Of a stretch of DNA of 64,000 nt, positions 56,439-64,000 are shown piece after piece (positions within the stretch are counted from its first letter, which is position 1; each line of letters starts with the position of its first letter). The DNA comes from Progne subis subis. Taxonomy: Eukaryota > Chordata > Aves > Passeriformes > Hirundinidae. The stretch is taken from NCBI GenBank assembly GCA_022316685.1, contig JAKJHU010000562.1:62001-126000 (forward strand). Direction: 5' to 3'. Made by a program: the position numbers and the translations under genes. Below the pieces are notes generated by a model. That model did no database searches. It was given only the letters and a program-made list of their open reading frames with translations, and was not told the origin of the DNA.

Positions 56439-56458
56439 TTTGGGAGCTTGTCCGGGAG
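56439..56458 (+). other. Provirus C primer binding site
   Basis: TTTGGGAGCTTGTCCGGGAG, close to the proline-type PBS of gammaretroviruses with two or three changes; the tRNA is not certain. Confidence 0.6.
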
Positions 56459-58069
56459 AAGCCACATCCAGAAGAGGATCCAGGATGGGAAGGCGCCTCC
56501 CAGACTCGGACCTTCAGGACAGCTGGCTGCTCCGGACCTGAGGACATCGAGGGACACCAGCGGAGATCGAAGAAGGGACAGTGAGGACGCCACCGCCAAG
56601 GACATCGCCGAGGAGCGCTGGTAAGCAAACCGGTGGCGGGAGTGGAGGAGTACGAGTGAGGAGTGACTGAGACGGGGGCCAGCAGCTTGGACCCCCGAAG
56701 CAAGTGAGGACCCCTCAGTACCGCGGTTCCGGACTCCCGCGAGGTGACCGGCCGGGAAAAGGGGGAAGCGAGAGGAGATTGAAAGAGTGAGGCGTCTCCA
56801 GGGACATAGTGGGACCCCCCTCCAGATGTGCGGAGGAAATATAGGGTGTGAGGGGCACGTCACAGGGAGATTGGTTGTAAGGCCCCACTAGGATCCCCCC
56901 CATGAAAGAGGAGTAGTGGGTGTGGCCCTTGATTCCCACATTGGTCGGAGTGGCCCCAGGAGAGCATATTATCCGGGTATGGGACCTGCACTGGGCGGGG
57001 CGGGTCTAGATACCCCATCCGAGTGCAAGGTTAAGAGGGTCCACTGGCTAGGATAGTGGCTGAGGTCCTGAGGGTGGGCCCACAGGCTATCTAGCTGGGG
57101 AGTTTTAGGCCTGGGATCGGCACTGGTTGGGGGTGGCCAGTATAGGGGTACGCTTTCCGGGTGCAGTAGGCCTGGTATCGGCACTGGTCGGGGGTGCCTA
57201 CTAGAGGTACGCTGTCCGGGTGCTGGATAGTGGAGGCCAGAGTGAGTGTGGGGAGCTTGTACTGGTCAGGGGTGCAAGGAGGCATGCTGTCCGGGTACAA
57301 GAGGTCTGCACTGGTCGGGGGTGCAAGGAGGCACGCTGTCCGGGTACAAGAGGTCTGCACTGGTCGGGGGTGCAAGGAGGCACGCTGTCCGGGTACAAGA
57401 GGTCTGCACTGGTCGGGGGTGCAAGGAGGCACGCTGTCTGGGTGCAGTCTGCACTGGCGGGGGACAGGACGCTGTCCAGGTGCAGAGGTGAGAGTGTCAG
57501 GGGAGTCCCAGAGCACGAGGGATTCAAAGGTAGGGTGAGTGAGTGGATCATGCACTGCAGATCCAGGCTCTGGCAGTAGGCGGTACCTGGAACCCTGGGC
57601 CCTGGTTGACCGGCCATCTACGGGGGTCTGAGTGATTTGCGGGAGAGGAAGAGGGGATAGTGGCCGAGGCTCGGGATCCCACATCGGTCGGGGTTGCTTC
57701 TTGAGAGTGGATTATCCGGGTGTGGGACCTGTGTTGGGGGGGCGGGTCTAGGTACCACATCCGGGCGCAGGGTCAAGGGGGCCGGCGGGATATCCTGGGG
57801 ACTGGCAGAAGTAGAAGAGAGTTACTTACGAGTCCCCTAGAGTGAGAGGGAAGGTAGTGGTCGTGGCCCTGAGGCAGCTAGGTCCCTACGGAGCGAGTGA
57901 GAATTTTAGAATTTGAGTTGCCCGTCTGTATCTTTCTGTTTGTGTAGGGGCACCTTAAAGAAGTTTTAATTTAAAGAAAGGTCAGAGAGTTTCTGGTTTG
58001 TGTTGCCTTGTATTATCCTTTCCGTTCGGGTAAAGGCACCATTTGGATCTTTAGGTTGACCTAGGGAGA
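56459..58069 (+). other. Provirus C leader
   Basis: About 1.6 kb of GC-rich untranslated sequence with repeated GCACTGGTCGGGGGTG and GCTGTCCGGGTG words. In gammaretroviruses this region holds the packaging signal. No ORF is supported. Confidence 0.65.
57250..57450 (+). repeat. 49-bp tandem repeat in the provirus C leader
   Basis: GTCTGCACTGGTCGGGGGTG recurs at 57304, 57353 and 57402 (period 49), with diverged units before and after; about four units, plus older looser copies from 57110. Confidence 0.9.
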
Positions 58070-59911
58070 ATGAGTGCATGCATGAGCAAACCACGACAAG
58101 CTCAGGAGCAGGAGAAAGAGAAGGAGAAAGAAAAAGTAAATAACATCCCCCCAGGCTGTCCATTAGGAGACATGCTAGAACAATGGGACAAAAATGAGAG
58201 GACCAAGCCCTTAGATCAGATCAAGATGATTCACTACTGTGTGGAGGTTTGGGCCACCTTAAATCTGCCTGGAAAATGGCCTTGGCAAGGGACTACCGAT
58301 CCCTGGATGTGCTCATTACTAAACCAACATCTAAGAGCCCAAGGGAATATCGAAACAGAACAAATAAAATACCCTGTTGGCTGGAACCCAGTTTTGAAGA
58401 CCAAAAAGTAAAGATATGTAAAGTCAAGGAACAAGGAATGAAAAGTGATAAAAAAGAAGGAAGAGGAACACTCTACTTGGGACCCTCTCGATCACCTACC
58501 TCCCCCACCTTTCTACCCCGATATCCATTCAAGCCCTCAGCACCCACCAACCAATCCTTCCCAACCTCCTCAGTCAGCGACCCCTTCCCAACAAGTTCCC
58601 TCTCCTATCCCTAATTCCCCTCCTGCGAATTTTTCTGCCACTGCACCCTTAGCGGGTCATACTAATTTTTCTGGAAATACACCCCTAGCGGGAACACCAC
58701 TCCACCCTAGCAAAAATCCCTTCTACAGCACAGCAGCCTCTTCTGCTCTCCCCTCAGTCTCTCCTAACCCAGTGTCCTCCCCATTACCATCCACGCTCCC
58801 AGCTCCACCTCCAGACTGGGGATTAAGTCTTCCCACGTCAAGTCCGGAAACCTCCCTCAGTAATAATCATAGTGGAGGTACTCCAACTCAGGGAACTGAG
58901 AACCTAGAAGGGCCCTATTGTAACACGAGATCCAAAGTAAAACTCTTCCCTTTAAGAGAAGTCCCGATGGGAGGGGCTGCCAGAGGGGTAGGATTTGTCA
59001 ACGCCCCCCTCACAGCATCCGAAGTCTGTAACTTTAAAAAGGAATTAGGGAATCTTGTAGAAGATCCCATTGGAGTTTTGAATCAGGTAGATCAATTTCT
59101 GGGCCCTAATATATACACGTGGGAAGAGCTGAATTCTATTTTAAAGATATTATTCAGCCCGGAGGAAGTGAGGATGATCCGTACCGCAGAGATGCGGATA
59201 TGGGAAAGGGAGAACAGGATTGGTCCTCCAGGAGACATCAAGCTGCCAATAGTAGACCCTAGATGGAATCCCAACAGAGAAGAAGATAGGAGGAACATGG
59301 AAGATTATCGAAACTTGATAGTGAGAGGAATTAAAGCGTCAGTGCCCCGAAGTAATAATACCAAATTGGCATTCGATAGTATGCAGGGAAAGGAAGAGAC
59401 CCCAGCCACCTGGTTAAATAGATTAAAAAGGAGTTTTCAATTATACTCTAACATAGACCCTGACAGTCCCGAGGGCCAGATATTACTAAAGACCCAATTT
59501 GTCACCACATCGTGGCCTGATATTAGGAGAAAGCTGGAGAAAATGGAAGACTGGCAGGAGAAAGGAGTAAATGAGTTGTTACGAGAAGCTTTGAAAGTCT
59601 ACTTAAGGAGAGAGGAGGAAAAGACTAGAGCCAAAGCAAAAATAATGGTGGCTGTAGCGAGAGAGAGTATAGGGGCAATTAAAAATCAGGATCCACCAGA
59701 TAGAAAGGGCACCAAGTTAAAGGGAGAAAGGCGAGAAACAACACCACCCTGGAGAACCCTAAAAAGAACAGGGGAAGAAAGGAAATGCTTTTATTGCGGA
59801 GAAAAGGGACACTTGCGGAGAGATTGCCGGAAAGTGACCTTTGATGAAGTGACTACAAGAGAGCAGGACAAACTGGAGAGGCTGCTAAAGGGAGAAGAGG
59901 ATGAAGAATAG
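58070..59911 (+). pseudogene. gag: Provirus C gag, one frameshift
   Basis: The first part (58070-58411) matches the matrix start of A and B but begins Met-Ser, not Met-Gly, so the myristoylation site is lost. After a shift near 58400-58445 a 488-codon frame holds the Pro-rich region with P-P-F-Y (P-P-x-Y late motif), the capsid-like part and one CCHC knuckle (C-F-Y-C-G-E-K-G-H...C, about 59788-59830). It ends with an acidic tail and TAG at 59909-59911, followed by GGGTGTC and pro in the same frame. This is the best preserved Gag of the window. Confidence 0.9.
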
Positions 59912-62900
59912 GGGTGTCGTGGGCTCTATACATTAGGGGACCCTATGTACCACCAGGAAGAGCCCATGGTAAACTTTGAAGTGGGCCCCCATCAAGAAGA
60001 CTTTGAATTTCTAGTAGACACCGGAGCAGATCGCTCCAGTCTTAAAAAGCTTCCCACAGGAATGACCGTTAGCACGAGAACCTGTGAGGTGATGGGAGCA
60101 GAGGGAAAACCGTTCAAAGCCCCCATTATCAGTAATGTTAAAGGGAATTCTCGGCAAGTGACTGCTGATTTTATTTACCTACCTGACTTAGAGACTAACC
60201 TGCTGGGGAGAGATTTACAAGTCCAGTTGGGGGTAGGAGTTATTCCAGAAAAAGGAAAAAATGCGAGTAAAAATCATGAAATTAACAGCTAAAGACTTAG
60301 AGGAAATCGACCCAAAAGTATGGGCTGAAGAAGGGAAGAGTGGTTTCTTAGATATTCCACCCATTAAAATCGAAATGCAAACAGGGACTTCCCCAGTCCG
60401 AATAAAGCAATACCCCATATCTCCGGAGGGAAAAGAAGGACTAGCCCCAGTCATAGAGCAACTGCTAGAGGAGGGCATCCTAGAACCGTGTATGTCCCCC
60501 CATAATACTCCCATACTAGCAGTAAAAAAGGCAGAAGGGAAGTATAGGTTAGTACAAGACCTAAGAGAAATCAACAAAAAGACTGTCACCAAATACCCTG
60601 TAGTCCCAAATCCTTACACCTTACTCAGCCAAATTCCTCCAGAACACATGGTGGTTTACCATCGTTGACTTGAAGGATGCTTTTTAGGCCTGCCCCTTAG
60701 CTGAAGAATGCAGAGATTGGTTTGCATTCGAGTGGGAACATCCAGGGAAAAATAGAAAGCAGCAACTGAGGTGGACTCGTTTACCGCAAGGGTTCACCGA
60801 GTCTCCAAATTTGTTTGGGCAAGCCCTAGAAAAGAAACTGGAACAATTTAACCCTAAGGGACCAGTGCAGATCTTACAATATGTAGATGACTTGTTAGTA
60901 TCTGGAGAAGATCAGGCCGAGGTGAAAACAGCGAGTATACAACTCTTAAACTTCCTGGGAGAAAAAGGACTAAGAGTATCAAAAAGGAAGCTCCAGTTCG
61001 TTGAGCAGGAGGTGACATACCTGGGACATCTGATTGGGAAAGGATACAAGAAATTGAGTCCTGAAAGGATTGCGGGAATTCAAGCCATACCTGCGCCCAA
61101 AACAAAAAGGGATATACGGAAACTCCTGGGCCTCTTCGGGTATTGTAGACTGTGGCTCGACAGATACACTCAAAGTGTAAAGTTTCTTTACCACAAACTA
61201 GTTAATCCCGAGCCAGTAGAATGGACAGAAGATGATGAAAATCAATTAAGAGATTTAAAACACAAGTTATCTACAGCACCTGTCCTAAGTCTACCTAACC
61301 TGAAACAAGAATTTGATTTATTTGTAAATACAGAAGAGGGAGTGGCTTATGGAGTCGTAACTCAAGAATGGGGCAGATGTAAAAAGCCTATAGCCTTTCT
61401 ATTGAAGCTGCTAGACCCTGTTGCCCAAGGATGGCCAACTTGCTTACAGGCTGTTGCTGCAACTGCCGTACTGGTGGAGGAGACTCAGAAATTGACCCTA
61501 CAGGGGAAGATACGAGTCCACACACCACACGACCTAAAAACAATTTTAAGCCAAAAGGCCCCAGAATGGATAACAGACTCCCGAATACTTAAATATGAAA
61601 TTACTTTGATGAATTCAGAAAACCTAACTTTAACCACTTCAAAAACCCTAAACCCAGCGCAATTCCTTTCTGGAGAACCTTCTCAAGAACTAGAGCATGA
61701 TTGTCTAGAGCTCCTGAACTTCCAAACTAAAGTAAGGGAAGATTTAGAAAACATACCCTTACCCCACGGAAGAAAGTTATTCATAGACGGATCCTCAAGA
61801 GTAACAGAGGGGGAAAGAGCATCAGGGTATGTGGTAATCGAGGGGTCAACCAGAGATGATATGAAAATCTTAGAGACAGGAAAATTACCCAGCAGTTGGT
61901 CAGCTCAACTCTGTGAAATTTATGTGTTAAAGAGAGGATTGGATTAATTAGAAGGGGACCAAGGAACCATATATACTGATTGAAAGGATGCGTATGGAGT
62001 AAGCCCACACCTTTGGGAAAATCTGGGAGGAGCGTGGCTATTTAAATTCAATAGGAAAAGACTTGGCACACAAAAGAACTAATAAAAGCCATACTAACAC
62101 CTTTACTAAAGCCCCTAGAACTAGCCATAGTGCATGTAAGAGGTCATCAAAGAGGAGGTACCATAGAAGGGGAGGGAAATCGTATAGCAGACCAAGAAGC
62201 GAAAAAGGCAGCTCAGAGGCCAGGGGAACTTATCAAGGTCTTAGACCTAAACGAGGTCTCAAGGGAAGGAGAAGAGAGAAAAGAGCCAATATACAGTAAA
62301 AAAGAATTAGAAATAATTGAAGAATTAGAAATGCGACCAGGCAAATATGGAGAATGGGTACCTCCTGATGGGAGAAAGTTTTTAAATAAACCCCTAGCAA
62401 GAAAGATGCTAAGTGAAATCCATGAGTTAACCCATTGGGGTACTCAAGGACTATGTGACTACTTCCTAAGGGAGCATCTATGTATAGGGGCGCATGAGTT
62501 AGCAAAAGCCATAACCCAGGGGTGTATCATTTGCCAAAAAGTTAACCAAAGAGCTATGAGAAAGATCCCAGTAGGGGGAAGAGAACTAGCTTTGAGACCT
62601 TTTCAGAACATACAAATGGACTTTACTGAAATGCCCCCAGTTCAAGGTTATAAACACCTCCTCGTAATAGTAGACCACCTGACTCACTGGGTAGGAGCCT
62701 TTCCAACCAAAAAGGAGACAGTGGAAGTTGTAATAAGAACCTTACTCAAACACATAATCCCCCGATATGGCCTTATAAAACAACATTGATTCAGATAGAG
62801 GACCTCACTTCACTGCTCGGGTATTACAAAAGACTGTCGAAGCACTAGGAGTGAAATGGAGACTCCCTGTACCATGGCACCCTCAAAGCTCAGGAAGAGT

Positions 62901-63482
62901 AGAGCAAATGAACAAAACCCTTAAAAACGTACTAACCAAGTTAATAGAAGAAACCCAAATGAATTGGCTCAGGTGCCTGCCTCTCACTCTTTTAAGGATT
63001 AGGGCAAGACCCAGGTCAGATATGAGGGTCTCCCCTTATGAGATGATGTTTGGACTTCCCTTCTTATTAACACCTTACAGTATGGGGAGTTATCAAGACG
63101 GAGAAACCATAGCACAACAATATCTGCAAACCATTGGAAAGACCCTAGAAAATCTCCAGTAAAAAGGTTATCTCCCCCAAACCTCACCTCTCGACTCAAA
63201 AGTTCATCAAATTGACCCTGGGACTGGGTATTACTAAAATCCTGGACCAATGCCTCATTAACACCTAAATTTGAAGGTCCATTTCAGGTCCTCCTCACTA
63301 CCCATACAGCAGTCAGGACTCAAGAGAAGGGTTAGACACATATCACCAGAGTAAAGGGACCCGTGCCACCCCCCACTGAACCATCGAAACCAACCACATC
63401 ACCCAGCCACACGGAGTGGACTGTAACCCAACAACCCGGTACATTGAGGCTCACCCTTAAGAAAAAGACACAGACTAAATAA
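59912..63482 (+). pseudogene. pol: Provirus C pro-pol, broken
   Basis: Protease L-V-D-T-G-A-D-R (about 60013); RT with L-P-Q-G-F and Y-V-D-D at 60880-60891; RNase H from about 61780; integrase HHCC about 62420-62540, Asp (M-D-F), Asp (S-D-R-G) and Glu (R-V-E-Q-M-N); end TAA at 63480-63482 after a Lys-rich tail. Lesions: frameshift near 60257, frameshift near 60645, TAG at 60685-60687, TAA at about 61945, another stop and shift near 61980-62010, shifts near 62070 and 62780, TAA at 63160-63162, shift near 63222 and TAG at 63333-63335. A 378-codon stretch (60811-61947) is open. Confidence 0.9.
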
Positions 63483-63752
63483 AGGATTAAACAGCAGTTA
63501 CTCACCTTGAACGCCAGAGAATGATTGTTAATGAGGTTGTAAAAGTGTTACAGGATTACCTTAATATTATAAGTTATTGTAATTAACATTGTTGTATAAT
63601 TTCTACTCTGCACCCTAAAACTCTCTCATAGGGCATGCTCTAGGGGAACTAAATTAACAACCAAAAACGGGGGAGAGAAACACAAAGGGACTCTGAGGAT
63701 TAGCCCTGAGAAGCTCTGGGATCCAGGAGGCAAGACCAGGTGAGACTGGAAC
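63483..63752 (+). other. Provirus C pol-env spacer
   Basis: Short non-coding stretch, colinear in place with 52312-52963 but lacking the long T-rich expansion of provirus B. Confidence 0.6.
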
Positions 63753-63755
63753 AGG

Positions 63756-64000
63756 ATGGAAACAGTTCACACTGGACTCCTGGGGGGACTAGTGTTAGTC
63801 CTGATAGTGAGTGGGTATACAATGGAGCTTGCTCAAAGTTTTATTCCCCAGTCTACGATGGGGAAAACCTGGAATCCTTAATCAGAGTTCATACTAACGT
63901 GAACCCCACCTGCTTTGATATTACTCGGCTCTCTACCTGTGAAGAAGAGGGCAAAGAGTATTGGGTAGCAAAGAATGCTGCTACTTTTAAGCAGCGCCTG
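63756..64000 (+). pseudogene. env: Provirus C env, N-terminal part (cut by window edge)
   Basis: ATG near 63756 followed by a signal-peptide-like hydrophobic stretch; the sequence then matches the N-terminal SU part of provirus B after a one-base shift near 63825. The rest is outside the window. Confidence 0.8.

Larger units (their letters stand above)
55957..64000 (+). mobile_element. Provirus C, ERV1, runs off the right edge
   Basis: A single LTR, PBS, leader with tandem repeats, gag, pro-pol and the start of env, in the same order and frames as proviruses A and B but clearly diverged in sequence and with an unrelated LTR. The 3' part is outside the window. Several stops and frameshifts break it. 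Confidence 0.9.

Overview
The window looks like nuclear DNA of a songbird (passerine). Evidence: a CR1 LINE with bird-type endonuclease and reverse transcriptase text, a PIM-like kinase of the type multiplied in songbirds, the last two exons of a PAK-like kinase (also multiplied in songbirds), an olfactory receptor pseudogene of the bird gamma-c/OR14 type, a bird ERVL element, and several related gammaretrovirus-like (ERV1) proviruses. There is no bacterial or organellar signal. The species cannot be named from the sequence alone.

Layout. 1-1750: decayed CR1 on the minus strand. 2400-5177: CpG-rich 5' region and a spliced PIM-like kinase with every catalytic motif but one in-frame TGA. 5454-6702: a second, gutted PIM copy. 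7574-7930: a 50/51-bp minisatellite. 10135-10330: a CR1 3' end. 10449-25437: provirus A (ERV1), whose integrase is split by a 6.56-kb ERVL element (17187-23749) and which has lost env and the start of its 3' LTR. 25438-26801: 3' remnant of another ERV1 (element D). 26802-27005: inverted piece of an A-type LTR. 27006-28742: a 33-bp minisatellite and an olfactory receptor pseudogene. 28860-29520: purine-rich tract whose inverted copy lies at 44900-45410. 32194-32940: PAK-like exons (minus strand).

33194-41356: 3.6 head-to-tail copies of a 2.27-kb unit carrying small exon-like open segments with matching phase-1 splice sites. An exon-like segment encoding a transmembrane helix follows directly at 41627-41792. 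I do not recognise this family; it is the best candidate here for something undescribed.

43546-44156: inverted solo A-type LTR. 46097-55381: provirus B, a two-LTR ERV1 with a 4-bp target duplication, an in-frame internal Gag deletion, a broken pol and an env with an internal stop. Its uninterrupted paralogous target site is present at about 27104. 55386-55956: the second 33-bp minisatellite copy. 55957-64000: provirus C, a related but distinct ERV1 running off the right edge in env.

The three ERV1 proviruses with internal sequence (A, B, C) share one plan: a PBS most like proline tRNA, Gag with one CCHC knuckle, a UAG between gag and pol in the same frame (readthrough arrangement), a D-T-G-A protease, Y-V/M-D-D RT, RNase H and integrase. 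Env, seen in B and D, has CX7CC in TM, and B also shows CXXC in SU. All are broken by stops and frameshifts. The window is a gene-poor, repeat-rich accessory region where kinase and receptor families, minisatellites and retroviruses have been repeatedly duplicated and rearranged.
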